A stretch of 64,000 nt of DNA from Daphnia carinata (lineage: Eukaryota; Arthropoda; Branchiopoda; Diplostraca; Daphniidae). How positions within the stretch are numbered: position 1 is the stretch's first letter; each line of letters begins with the position of its first letter. Under the pieces are notes generated by a model. That model saw nothing but the letters and a program-made list of their open reading frames with translations. It did not search any database and had not been told where the DNA came from. Where the stretch lies: assembly GCF_022539665.2 (NCBI RefSeq), contig NC_081333.1, positions 13,142,971-13,206,970 on the forward strand, in the 5' to 3' direction. Shown in pieces: positions 12,576 to 24,003 of this stretch. A program made the position numbers and the translations under genes.

Positions 12576-14182
12576 ATGACTAGACAAGTGAAGAGCTTGG
12601 CAGATCGGCAGCATTTCTGGAAGACCCTCTTTGAGGCGAAGAAATTGGCTGCCCAACTGGCCTCTCTGGCAACAGATCATATCGATGGCGTCACTTACGA
12701 TGATCTGCCCCACTACGGACAAGTGCATGTTGTGGCCGAATCCGCGTCCAGCCTAGGGGACAATTTTATGAGCGATACTTTCATTGTAACAGCTCAACTT
12801 ACAGCATCGGAAAACAAGACTCAGACGTTGAGTACCTTTATCAAAGTACATTCTTTTTCTGCGTGGCTCTGCCAACTTCATCACATTGAAATTTTGGTAT
12901 TTTGAAACAGGTCCTTCCAACGAATGCGCTCTTGCGTCAGGCAGCGTACGAGGCACACACTCATCATCGTGAGATTAACATGTACCATCATTTCTTTGGC
13001 CTACTGAGGGAAATGCATGCCGATCAACCGATCCCGCTAGACGTGCCCGACGTCTACTACACTCACATCGAAGAGATGGTCAAGGATGGAACAGATGGTT
13101 CGGGTATTTGTACGTTGCTCGAGGACCTCAAAGCCCAGGGTTATCGCATGGCTGAAAAGACATTAGGTGCTGATTATCGACACTGTCACATGGCACTGAC
13201 GTCATTGGCTCATTATCACGCCTTAACTTTGAATATCCTAAGAAAATGGACGGATCCTTTGACTGGAGAATTGACAAATATGCCATCGACAACTGAATTT
13301 TTCTTGAAAGAAAAGACAATGTACGATATGGGTCTGCTCGAAATGATCCAAGATAATTTCAAAAACATTGTCGAATTCGCTGCAGAGGTCGAAAGACCCG
13401 ATGTAAGTACCAAGTATTACATTTTATTGAATTTTTTTCAAACGCTCTGTTTTTTTAGCTCGTCGAATGGTTAAAAGAAATGGAAGAACGTTTGCCCGAC
13501 GTTATCATGTACGATACAAAGGAAAATTGTGGTCCATTGGCTTGCATCCTTCATGGTGATTTCTGGAACAACAACATGCTGTTCAAATACGATGGTCAGC
13601 AAGGAACCAATGCCCGTTCCAACATTCCGATAGCACTCAAGATGATTGATTTTCAAATTTCAAGAATCGGACATCCTATTAGTGACATCCTTTACTTCAT
13701 GTACTCGAGCGCTGCCCCTGAGACGAGAGAGAAACATATGATCGTATTACTTCGTTATTATTTCGATACTCTAACCACTGATTTGAGGTTACTTGGCATT
13801 TCGCTCGATGACTACACTTGGCAAGATTTCTTCAAAGACTACAAGAGGAGGTCGTTAACGTGGATGTTTATGGGCATCGTCGTTTTATCTTTTGTTTTGA
13901 ACAAGAAAGTGCTGACCAAGTTGGACGATTTGGATGCGGAGGAGAGGCTCAAAGAACCAAAACCAGGTATTTAAATCAACCATTTCATTTTTCTAAAAAC
14001 TACGTGTCTTATCATATTCAGAATCGGACGTGGAACCAGAAAAAGGTGCCAGTGGAATGACTCTGGAATTGGAAGAAACCATGAAGAACATGATGAAATC
14101 ACAGAAATTGAGCGATAATCCAATCCTTACCGATCGACTTTTGAAACTGATTGTAGAAGTTAAAGCCCTCAACAGTTCTTAA
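12576..14182 (+). CDS. Ecdysteroid-kinase-like (CHK) protein, copy 3
   Basis: Exons 12576-12845, 12911-13402, 13459-13966 and 14022-14182 give 476 residues. Exon 2 (492 bases) and exon 4 (161 bases) have exactly the same length as in copy 2, and intron phases agree, showing common descent. The EcKinase/CHK catalytic loop HGDFWNNNMLF and the IDFQISRIGHP metal site are intact. The sequence is clearly more diverged from copies 1 and 2 than those are from each other, so it represents the older duplication. It starts at MTRQVKSLADRQ and lacks the longer N-terminus of copy 2. It ends tail to tail with the LPMO cluster, 162 bases away. Confidence 0.9.
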
Positions 14183-14344
14183 TACCTATATTTACTGTTT
14201 CCAGCCATTTATTGTTTATTGCATTTTAAATTTTAGGATTTCCAATAATCGACGCATATATGATTCATGCATTTTTATTCTATATTTTCCAAACTAAAAC
14301 TGGATAGCATCAAAGACTAATAAGATGGCCAAGGTTCCGTTCAG

Positions 14345-15194
14345 CTAAATGATGGCGATATCGGCGCAATTGACGAACGTCTCCTGCGAACCACATCCCA
14401 TTCCGGACGTTCCGTTTTTACAAACGCCCCAATTGTTGCCTGAAATTTTAAAGGGACAACATTTAAATTAATAAGGACTCTTTTGATTGACCAAAACAAG
14501 TTTGACTCAATACCTGCTGTGTAACGCCATTGGAGGACGCAATAATCGCACGAAACATCCGCAGGAAGTTGAACAACAGGGAAATAGAGTCCGTTGGCAG
14601 ATGAGATGTAGAACTGAGTCGAACCATCGATGAGTGTCAATAGATGGTCATCGAAACATTGTTGAGTGGTCAACTCTGTAGCCGATCGTTTAGGGCACAA
14701 ACGGAATTCAAAGTAACCCAAATGGTTCGATGTCAATTCGACAGTCAATCGTATCCACTGAAACGCAACAATCAATCGAAATGCATTTCAATTATATTAA
14801 AATGATGTACCGATGCGTGCGCGTAAGTTTGTCCAACGATCCCAGTTCCATAAATTCCACCTTCGTCGTTGTCTCTCGGTCGGGGCAGACTCCATTCGTC
14901 ACCACATTCACCACAACGGCCCTGGTTGATGCTGTTGAATTGAACCTAAACATTTCAATCATTCATCAAAACAACAGTTACGTAGAAATACTGAAAAGGA
15001 CGTACACCATAACCGCCACAATTGAGCCCGTTTTCGTTGTAATTGGGTGGAACGTTGAAACCGTAACGCCACATGGACGAACGACTTGGCGGATCCAGCA
15101 TCATGCCATGCCCATCAGCTGATTGGAACAACCGGGCAGAAGCAATTAGGGCGATGACCAGACCGCAATTCATCAACAATGTCGTTGGTTTCAT
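14345..15194 (-). CDS. Secreted AA15-type lytic polysaccharide monooxygenase A
   Basis: Minus-strand exons 15194-15006, 14945-14811, 14757-14514 and 14439-14345 give 220 residues. A signal peptide (hydrophobic GLVIALIASA) should be cut before His29, leaving mature N-terminus HGMMLDPPSR. That exposed His plus the second His in NHLGYFEFR form the copper histidine brace of LPMOs (PF03067; arthropod AA15, active on chitin or cellulose). Exon 2 carries NQGRCGECGDEW, and the C-terminus ETFVNCADIA is the conserved block expected to hold the axial residue. Six or more cysteines suggest disulphides. Exon 4 is less like its paralogues (NNWGVCKNGTSG). It is the first of four minus-strand paralogues. Confidence 0.9.
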
Positions 15195-15959
15195 TCTCGA
15201 GGATTAAACGTTAAAGAAAAATAGCTTAAAAATCAAAGTTTACCTACTTGGTTCAAGCGAATAGTCCTCACATTATGTGCATGTCCTTTATATATACTGT
15301 ATAAGTTATGTGTTGTACTTGATGGCAATAGGCGCGTGCTGATAGCTTTGCTTCTTATCGACTGTCATCGCTAAAACGGAAAGGTTACGATTCGTTTAGA
15401 CGTCCTCTATGACAATCGGAAGCGGCCTTTTGCCATGACATCACAAGGATGACGTACGTTGTCAACAATCCGTGCGTGCCGGTTGAACACGATCGAAATA
15501 AAATGCGGATAATGGCACGTAATGGTCCTAACTTGACCAACAAGATAATTGAAGAATCCCTCGTTTCAAATGTTTCTTGTCAATCAGTGCGGATAAAGAC
15601 GTGATATCACTGATGCCCATGTGTTTACAGGCCCTTAATGCAAAAAACATACAAGACACTTGTTTGTCTGAAACTCTAATGGATATTTATCGAGCTCTGT
15701 TTTTCTTTATGCTGTTGACAACGTTGCGACATTATAAATGGACGGGAGTGGTAAGAAAATGATTTTTGCGATAAACGCCCCTCTTTTTCTGGACGTAATT
15801 GGACAACACCTTGGGATATCTCACTTGGTATTCTGCGACATATCAAGTGGAATTCGTTTAAATAAAATGTATTGATTCAAATTCCGTTTCATAACGAAGT
15901 AAAAATAAAATCAAGGTGAATAGATAATATTTTATTTGACATGCAAGTATAGATTCTGA
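15195..15959. other. Spacer and upstream region of LPMO A
   Basis: This holds the 5' region of LPMO A (TATA box listed separately) and the 3' flank of LPMO B. I see no further gene. Confidence 0.6.
15285..15296 (-). promoter_or_regulatory. TATA box of LPMO A
   Basis: TATATATAAAGG on the minus strand, about 90 bases upstream of the start codon at 15194. All four LPMO genes have such a box at 60-150 bases, which supports start-codon choice. Confidence 0.6.
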
Positions 15960-16871
15960 TTATATGGCTGGAAGAATGGACACATCCGCACAATTAACGA
16001 ACGATTCCTGATAACAGTAGCCACTGCCTCCGTTAGGACATAAGCCTTCACTATTGGCTAAAAAAATGGAATAAAATTAAAAACGGGATCTGTGAGGAAT
16101 TACTTTTGATGATGTGATATTTACCTACTGTCCAGTACCACTGGAGAACGCAATGTTGACAAGTAACGCCCACTGGTAGCCGGACACTCGGGAAATAAAG
16201 ACCAGTTGAACTGCCAATTTGAAATTTAGTGCCTCCATCGACTATGATCGCGTCCCCTTGTCCAGGCAATTCAACAAGTTCAAGTGGATATCTGTCCAGG
16301 CATTCCTGCGTCACTAGTTCATCAGCTGATTGTTTCGGACATAATCGGAACACGAAATCTCCCCAATGGTTGGCCGTAATGTTGACCGTAATGCGTACAA
16401 CCTGTGCAACGGATCCTTAGTTTTGGCTGCACTATGTGACCAACTAAATGTACATTACCGATCCTTCGGTGTAGGTTTGTCCAATGATGCCCGTGTGGTA
16501 GATGCCCCCCTCATCGTTTGATCTCGGCCGTTCCAGCCTCCATTCATCTCCGCATTCCCCACATCGTCCCTGATTGATGCTGTTGTGCTGAGCCTGAACA
16601 ACAAGTCAGTGAAGTTCATTCGATATGTTACGTGTTAAATGGTGGGCCTACTAACCTCTCTACCACCACAGTTGAGCTCCATGTCATTGTAATTTTTAGA
16701 ATCTTCAGGGACACTGAAACCGACCCTCCACATGGACGAACGACCAGGAGGATCGTACATGTAGCCGTGACTATCTACGTTCACGATGTTGCTGCTGAAG
16801 ATGACCACAAAGAGGAGAACAGATGAGAAGGCAACAACCAGTTTGTTCGATGACGTAATACAAACAACCAT
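15960..16871 (-). CDS. Secreted AA15-type lytic polysaccharide monooxygenase B
   Basis: Minus-strand exons 16871-16656, 16593-16459, 16401-16125 and 16057-15960 give 241 residues. Signal peptide core VVAFSSVLLFVVIF, predicted cleavage before His35 (mature HGYMYDPPGR). Second brace His is in ANHWGDFVFRLCP. Exon 2 has NQGRCGECGDEW; the C-terminus reads CYQESFVNCADVS. Exon 3 is longer than in copies A and D, with an acidic/glycine loop around LPGQGDAIIV. Part of exon 3 is nearly identical to LPMO C, while exons 1, 2 and the introns differ more. Predicted role is oxidative cleavage of chitin outside the cell, perhaps in moulting or digestion; that is family knowledge, not shown here. Confidence 0.9.
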
Positions 16872-17716
16872 GTTGATAGATTTTTTCTTTCAAATGAAAA
16901 AATGAAATGAATTGCGGCCTATTGGGTATGGTGAGTTTGAAAGCGAATCGTTTGTATAACAATTGGTTCGAGTTTGACCAAGCTCTTTTATAAGGCCACA
17001 GCGAAGATAGTCAAAAGTCGCAGAGTAAAAAGATCATAAAAAACGTGATGGGATAATGTGTATCACGCTGGACCGATTGCGTCCCTCTGTTTGTTTTCAT
17101 TATCTGACGGTCATTTTAATAAAGCACGTCCACTTGTTCCATTGCACGTTACGCCCAGCAATTTTTGTTTAGTTATTTACGTTTTTGGATTCAATGAAGA
17201 ACAACCATTTCGATAAATTACCAACACATTCATGGAACAAGAAGAAATAATAAGCTGAGCATTATTCACTTGAGTTTAATGCCTTTTAATGTATAAATGA
17301 GGTGAAGGTGACGAAGTGATGTTGCCATATCAAAACGTCATTGAAAAGCAACGTAACTACGTTACGAAAGCAAAAGGGAAATGAAATCAACAACAGAGAT
17401 AAGAAAACAATTCCATTGGCACGGAAGGAAAGTAGGAATGATGGTATTCCCATCTTTTCATTGTCATAGACCATGATGAAAGAATTCAATGATCGGCTTC
17501 GCGTGCCCAATCTGTCGTTTGAAACAATCCCTTTGTGTCCCGCACTGCTTTTGGCCGGATAAGGTGACCGCAGAAGAACAAACATTATAGTTAATCAGGC
17601 AATAAACCGGGGAAAAGGGGAATTTCATCTTATTATTTAAATAGCCACCACTAAACCAATGGTTGGTATATTGTATAATACTTTAAGCCATCAAACAGCG
17701 GAGAAGAAAACAACAA
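16872..17716. other. Upstream region of LPMO B and spacer
   Basis: Contains the LPMO B TATA box and then AT-rich spacer up to the left terminal repeat of the inserted element. No gene recognised. Confidence 0.6.
16985..16992 (-). promoter_or_regulatory. TATA box of LPMO B
   Basis: TATAAAAG on the minus strand, about 115 bases upstream of the start at 16871. Confidence 0.6.
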
Positions 17717-18871
17717 AGTAGGGGAGGGTGGGCGTGGTTGGAACACAAAACTTATTTTTGTTCCGTACGATTACAAAAATCGTCCAAGTAAAGTAAAAAA
17801 TATATAGATTTGTAGCCAGTTATGTCAGCTACATAACCGTATTTTTTTTGGGTGGGTTCGGCAAAGTTTAATGTGTGCTATGAGTAAAAAACCGGAGGTA
17901 CCCCAAGTTGTTTCAATTGCCAATTCTACTCGGCAATTGAAACAGGGCGTCTGGGCAGTTGAAACGTGGGTTTTCCCATAAGAGAGCTCCCGGTTTTACG
18001 AAAAAACTAAAATGACGATATCTCAGAATCTGGGATACGTATTTTGATGAATTTTTTACAGTAATATAGAGAATTTTAATCTTTATTTTTTAAGATGTTT
18101 TATAAGTTTCTATAGTAAATAAATATTATTTAATTAATTTTAGTAGTTTTCTGAATTAGGTTCTGAACACCGTTAGTAATCCAAAGAACGGTTAATAGTA
18201 TGGAGATCAAATTTTTATAATCGAATATTGCATGTCCGGCCTTACATCATAATTGTTGTTAATGTCCTTAATTTAATTTTTAAAATTTAATTTCTTTCGT
18301 CAACGTTGTAAATAAAAGCACAAAACATTGTGGCAGACGATAAATGCCAGCCACCCAGCAGACGAAATAAAACACAAAATAAACAATAATTGAAAAAAGA
18401 GCTCTGCTAATACGCTGCGTAGGGAACACCGTTGCCAGACTACAGTAAAGGAGACGCGCATACGGAAGGGTCGCAATTGGAACAAGGTGTTCCAATTGCT
18501 CCGACCATGGGTCTTCTCGGAGTTTTAATTTTTATAGGTGATAAAGTTAAGCTAGAAAAAAATTAATGTGATCAACTTATAGCTTAATGAATGACGAATG
18601 ATTGGAGACCTTTTTTAATGATTTTCTCCATCGTTTTCAGTGTGAAAACGAAAAAATTGTCTGCAAAAAAACAACAAATGGACAGCCAAAAAACAATTTT
18701 CTGGGATAATTCGAAAACTTTTAAATTCTAAAGCCTCCAATTTTTTCTAAAAATGTAGAACCCTAATTCCCGTTAGTTCAAATTTTTTAAACCAAATCTC
18801 TTACGTACTTTAAGTGGTAGAATTTTTGTTTCAATTGCCGCGTGTTCCAATTGCGCCCACCCTCCTCTACT
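17717..18871. mobile_element. Non-autonomous element with 30-bp terminal inverted repeats
   Basis: The left end (17717-17746, AGTAGGGGAGGGTGGGCG... GGAACAC) and the reverse complement of the right end (18842-18871) match at 26 of 30 positions. The interior is AT-rich with no transposase-like reading frame, so it would need enzyme in trans. The motif GTTTCAATTG or GTTCCAATTG recurs several times inside (about 17910, 17935, 18489, 18828, 18843). No clear target-site duplication was found beside the ends, so the superfamily is undetermined. It separates the LPMO pairs A/B and C/D. Confidence 0.7.
17910..17943. repeat. 12-bp perfect inverted repeat inside the element
   Basis: GTTTCAATTGCC at 17910-17921 and its exact complement GGCAATTGAAAC at 17932-17943, with a 10-base loop. 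It is built from the same CAATTG motif that occurs near the element's ends. Confidence 0.85.
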
Positions 18872-19007
18872 TCATATCGCATTCAAAACGTGTATTGCCA
18901 GACAATCAATTAATAAATCAAATATTTGATCGAATTCCTCTATCACCAAAATCAAAACCCTATATAATTATATCTTGGTTAATGTTGCCTCTCGACATTC
19001 TCAAAAA

Positions 19008-19911
19008 CTAAAACTTTGGTAGAATTGCCACATCCGCGCAATTGACGAATGTTTCCTGGTAACAATATCCATTGCCACCACCTGGACACAGTCCCGGGCT
19101 ATTTCCTGCATTAAAACAGACAGGTTTCATTCTTGTTGAAACGAAATTAAAAGAATGGCATTGAATTGCAAGTGTCACCTGTGCTGTAGTACCACTGCAG
19201 GACGCAGTTTTGGCAAGTGACGCCTTCTGGTAGCCGGACACTCGGGAAATAGAGGCCAGTTGAACTGCCGATTTGAAATTTAGTGCCTTCGACTACGATC
19301 CCATCACCTTGTCCAGGCAATTCGACAAGTTCAAGTGGATATCTGTCCAGGCATTCCTGCGTCACTAGTTCATCAGCTGATTGTTTCGGACACAATCGGA
19401 ACACGAAATAGCCCAAATGATTGGCTGTTATTTGAACTGTTAGTCGAACTATCTGAAAATAAAAACAATTGAACCAAGATCGAAAGCCAAAACTTTTATA
19501 AAATATTACCGATGCTTCGACATAAGTCTGTCCGATAATGCCCGTACCATAAAGGCCTCCCTCGTCATGGGGTCTAGGCCGGCTTAGTTTATATTCATCA
19601 CCGCATTCACCACAACGACCCTGATTAACTTCGTCAAAGTGCTGAGCCTACGATCGTTAATCAAATACCTTCATTACAAAAATACACTCATTGTCCAGGT
19701 AAAAACGCACCTCTCTACCACCGCAATTAAGGCCCGTGTCGTTCTCGTTCATGGGTACATTAAAACCGAACCGCCACATGGAGGATCGTCCGGGTGGATC
19801 GTAGAGAATGCCATGTCCATTCGCTATGATGATGCAGCTACAAATGATTAACAAGACGCTAACGTGTTGTTTACTTGCTCGCCAATCAACGCCAACAATG
19901 TCCCTAAACAT
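19008..19911 (-). CDS. Secreted AA15-type lytic polysaccharide monooxygenase C
   Basis: Minus-strand exons 19911-19711, 19647-19510, 19452-19179 and 19105-19008 give 236 residues. The hydrophobic signal SVLLIICSCIII ends before His33 (mature HGILYDPPGR). Second brace His lies in ANHLGYFVFRLCP. Exon 2 is one codon longer than in the paralogues (HFDEVNQGRCGECG). The C-terminus reads CYQETFVNCADVAILPKF. Exon 3 is close to that of LPMO B over about 100 bases with only two differences, suggesting recent duplication or conversion. Secreted copper oxidase of chitin-type polysaccharide by family; no substrate evidence here. Confidence 0.9.
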
Positions 19912-20341
19912 TTCGAAATAATTGTGTACAACTGATGCAGAGAATTTTAGAATGTGCTAGATGCGGCTTAATTTATAACACTGACTGCTGTTGATGGTTT
20001 AAATGATAACAAATGACAATCGATAAGTCCAACATTTTGTTGTTCAATTTCAAGATAATTTTCTGTAGGTCATCACTGTTGTCCACACTCATCGTTGCTA
20101 GTCTAATCGACTGTTATCATTTAAATGCCAATTTGTTTTACGGTTTCGTCAATCAAGCCATTTCGTGACACGATGAAATTTAATGCAAGGAGGGATAAGG
20201 GACAGTCACAATTTCTCAACAGGTACTTTTTATCTCGTTGTATGATTAGGTGTTGCAATCATTTGACACAAACAATTACGAACCGAAATGACTGATTTAT
20301 TGGAACGAGTTCAAGTAATGAAATTGAATTACAGGTGACAG
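19912..20341. other. Upstream region of LPMO C and 3' flank of LPMO D
   Basis: AT-rich spacer with a TATAAAT box at 19971-19977; nothing else supported. Confidence 0.6.
19971..19977 (-). promoter_or_regulatory. TATA box of LPMO C
   Basis: TATAAAT on the minus strand, 60 bases upstream of the start at 19911. Confidence 0.5.
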
Positions 20342-21194
20342 TTATGCGATAACGGCCACATCAGCGCAATTAACAAATGACTCTTGATAGCAATCCACTG
20401 AATTTGTTCCATCTCCACAAAGGCCCGGACTATTGCCTGTATTTATATTAGCCATTTCAGGATGAAAACAACGAGAATTAAAATTCGAATCATTGTAAAG
20501 TGAATTAGAATATCGCTTACCGGTCGTGTAATACCATTGCATGACGCAATGATCGCACGTTAACCCATCGGGTAACTTAACGATCATATCGTGCCAAGTG
20601 GCCGTGTAATCCGGCACCTGATAACGAGTTGATCCGTCGGATAAACGAAGTAAATAATTGTCGAGACATTCTTGCGTCACTAATTCCGCAGCTGACCGTT
20701 TCGGGCAAAGTCGAAATTCGAAATAACCCAAATGACTGGACGTTAATTCCACCGACACCCGGACGTACTGTAACACGTTTCATTATTTTTAAATGATTTG
20801 CTTTTTAAAAGGGCAATAATTTACCGAGCCTGTTTTGTAAGTTTGGCCGATCGTGCCAGTTCCATAAAGGCCACCTTCGTCGTTTGATCTCGGCCGGGGC
20901 AGACTCCATTCGTCTCCACATTCACCACAACGGCCCTTATTAATGCTGTTGTGCTGGACCTATAAACGAGAATGCAATGAGGATGGTAGGGCTCAATCGA
21001 AAGTGATTCATTACCGATCTCCCACCGCAATTAAGGCCGTTATCGTCGTAATTCCTGGGCGTTTGGAAACCTAATCGCCACATGGAGGACCTGGATGGAG
21101 GATCTAACATTCTTCCGTGACCTGAAACATTGTGAAGACCCCCCACAAGCACCACCCAAACCGATAAAATCCGTACTCTTGAATAACTCTTCAT
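20342..21194 (-). CDS. Secreted AA15-type lytic polysaccharide monooxygenase D
   Basis: Minus-strand exons 21194-21015, 20959-20825, 20767-20521 and 20436-20342 give 218 residues. Signal core LSVWVVLVGG is followed by cleavage before His26 (mature HGRMLDPPSR). Second brace His is in SSHLGYFEFRLCP. Exon 2 reads NKGRCGECGDEWSLPRPR, almost the same as in LPMO A, so A and D form the closer pair in exon 2 and share ELTS.HLGYFEF. The C-terminus is CYQESFVNCADVAVIA. The four-exon structure and phases match the other three genes. Family role: copper-dependent oxidation of chitin or related glycans. Confidence 0.9.
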
Positions 21195-21787
21195 CTTTCC
21201 TCCTAAATTCTTTTCTTTCTTTAGTTAAATCCAGCCGAGGTGGATGTTAATGTAGAATTGATTGGGTACAGAAAAAGTGAAACGCAGTTGCTGCTGGTGA
21301 AGCTAATTACTCTGTGACAACAGTGTCATCACAAAATTCAACTCTCTTTATACAAGAGGATGAATTACGTAACGCAGACTCCATGTATCTACGACATACA
21401 CAATCAGCGGATTGTCCCCAATTTTTATTTATCACCAACCTATCAAGCAAAAACATTAAAATGTCCGCTATAAATCTTCGATAGCCGTAGCTCATTACAT
21501 TGGACTTTCCCTGTCAACATCGAGCTTACCTCGTCACACCACGACGTCGAGAAGCTTTCTCGGCTCAACCTGCTAATCTCTGGAATTTTGCTTTTGCAAA
21601 CGAAAACTGTTGACCTAACTCCTGTTGATTTAACACGTAAAACTACAAAGCATTCAATTTGTTATCATGTATTTAAGTACATGTGAAACATCACCTTAAA
21701 AATGGCGGGGGAAATTTGTCTGATACTTTGGAATATGACGACACACTTGAAGAGGACGAGAATGTGTCAAAAACGATAAGGCCGTCC
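21195..21787. other. Upstream region of LPMO D and 3' flank of the C7orf25 homologue
   Basis: Holds the LPMO D TATA box and spacer; no additional gene seen. Confidence 0.6.
21344..21352 (-). promoter_or_regulatory. TATA box of LPMO D
   Basis: TATAAAGAG on the minus strand, about 150 bases upstream of the start at 21194; a longer leader than its paralogues. Confidence 0.45.
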
Positions 21788-23276
21788 TCACACATTAGAC
21801 GCATGATCGGAAGTCTTTAGAGGAATTGAAAACGGCTCCTGTTGCTCCGTTAAAACTCTTGGCTCGTGCACAAAATGAGCTATTTCGATCCCCTGAAGAA
21901 TCACAAATAAAACGTTTACGCCGAAAAACAATTAGAAATAGATCAAATTACCTGGCTAGCTGCTGATCGAACGAAACCTGTGTTGGCTGTAACAACGACG
22001 ATGCCCAATTTATCGGCAGTGCAAAAAATCAATCTGCTTCTTGTTTTGACGTTACTCGTTAGCTGCAACTGACCAACTCTTCCACACGGAGTATCTTCGA
22101 CAATATCCAAACGGGCAATCAGTTCCCTCATGCGCTGTTTCTCTCCAGTTCCACCCATTCGTTCTACCAGCGTTTGGAAATCGGTAAGGGCTTCGCGGCA
22201 AGTGACTAGCTGTTTATCTTCAAACAGAGCATCTAGCTTGGGCTTGGCGGGAGATGAACGCTCCCACTCGGCCTGCTGGTTATAGATCGCTCTAGGGAAA
22301 ATATAATTGGCTCCACCGTTGGTCATTGAAGAAACGTACGCCACCATGCATGTGATGTCAAGGAAAAGCTTGTCACTTTGCTTGAGATTATCCAGGTTGG
22401 TATCAGGTGAAGTGGATAATCCCCTATACATTTCGCTGTATTCCTCGTACCCCTCACTGTCATCATCACTATCACTGCTGCTAGTGTCGCTTTTGGAAAA
22501 TGAATTTTCCATTATGGGTCTGATTTCTCCTTCAACCTCTACTCCACGTTTCTTCAATTTCGCAACAATTGATGAGCTGATGCTGTTGAAGAAATGGAAG
22601 ACAACCTGTTTGATTGAACTATTTTGAGAGTTACCATATTGGGCATAATTTGGACAGTTTACCTGAGGAGGATTAAATAGGTGAGGATGTAGTCTTGCAC
22701 ACTTGATGTATGCTGAGGCTTGATCAATCACAGATTTCTGGCCGCATGACGTTCTTCCTTTCGATATGTCTTCCAGTGCCTCTGCTTTTCGAGCTATCGC
22801 TTTGTGCCAAACTTTTCCTCCTTCAGACACAACATCCACCTCAATGCGGTTACTGGAGCCATTTTTTAAACTGAAAGGCTATAGGTCAATGGTTATGGTT
22901 ACAAAACCCCCAAAAATAGGCAAATTTATATTACTTTAAAGATAGCTGCTGGGCTTTCACATTTATGAAGAATGTCCACAACAGCAGCCAATGAACCTAA
23001 ATTGCTAGATAACATGTGCTCCTTCTTTACTTCCATTTTGACATCCAGTAGCTGCAGGAAAAATGATATATTAATCATTGAGAAATGCATAACAATTAAA
23101 ACTTCCTGAGCCTAATTTACTCTTTGTAAGAACTTTATTTCAGAACGAATGCGTCTTTCAAGTTTTTTACTGCCTTCCACGTTGGCAAAATGACAGTGCA
23201 CTTGTTGCAAAAGATTTTCGCCTTCTTGAACTTTACACAGTACATGGTTCTTCAAGTCTTCAATATCAGATGCCAT
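21788..23276 (-). CDS. C7orf25 / UPF0415 family protein (DUF1308)
   Basis: Minus-strand exons 23276-23121, 23051-22935, 22878-21952 and 21892-21788 give 434 residues, close to the ~420 of the human protein. Family members carry the DUF1308 (PIN-like) region; their biochemical function is not established. The large third exon contains a serine/aspartate-rich acidic stretch (SSSDSDDDSEGYEE), then conserved LFLDITCMVAYVSSMTNGG and YNQQAEWE segments, and a C-terminal part with KTRSRLIFCTADKLGI. No signal peptide or membrane segment is seen. The start at 23276 is the first Met of the conserved N-terminal helix. It is transcribed head to head with UBR7. Confidence 0.85.
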
Positions 23277-24003
23277 TTTAAATATACCGAGTGATGATAG
23301 TTAACCCGAAGAGACGGATAAAACTAAAGTTACTAGAATTTTTTGCAAATCGCCTTCGTCAGCATTGAATTCGCGGTCATAGTTCGTCTGCTAATCAAAA
23401 CATTCACTTCCACCATCTAGCGTCAACTGCTACTGAATTCTTTTGTTGATATTTTGTGCAAGTAATGAGTGAGTGAATAATCAAGAAACCACAAATTTAA
23501 AAGAACTTAGGAAATATAAGAAGCATTATATTTGCGTGAATGACAGTAAAAACAAACAAAAAAGTAACTGTTATAATGGCAACGCCTTAGGGTTACGTAC
23601 GAACAATTAAATGCCAGACGCTATTGGCGCGCCAGCAGAGCCAAGGTTTCAATGTTATTGGCAAAATCCACCACCTAGCGGTTAAAATAAACACCATTTC
23701 GAACAATTCATTTTCCCGCCCTGACATTGATCAGGCAGCTTTCACATTACTTCTCACTACAGATATAAGTGATTTCATTGTACTCTTTGCGAATCTTGTA
23801 AATTCCGACATACTTCCTTATATTCAAAATATTTGAAAAGTACGTGCCTTTTTTCATCTCCATTTAACCTGAATATCTTTTTACGTGGTTGTCTTGATCA
23901 CTTTTTTACCCACTCACCAAAGCCCTTTGTTTAACTTGTTCGTGATGTTCCTCTATCCTAGGATTGTGTAACCGACGAGCATCTCGTTCATCGTTCTTGT
24001 CAA
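23277..24003. promoter_or_regulatory. Shared upstream region of C7orf25 homologue and UBR7
   Basis: The two genes diverge from this 727-bp interval. No TATA box stands out. On the minus strand GACGCTAGATGG lies at about 23413-23424; a similar CGCTAGATG occurs upstream of MEPCE near 44587. Whether it is one bidirectional promoter or two separate ones cannot be told. Confidence 0.45.

Noticed and set aside
22307-22627. 106-residue plus-strand open frame
   Set aside because: Antisense to the conserved C7orf25 exon.
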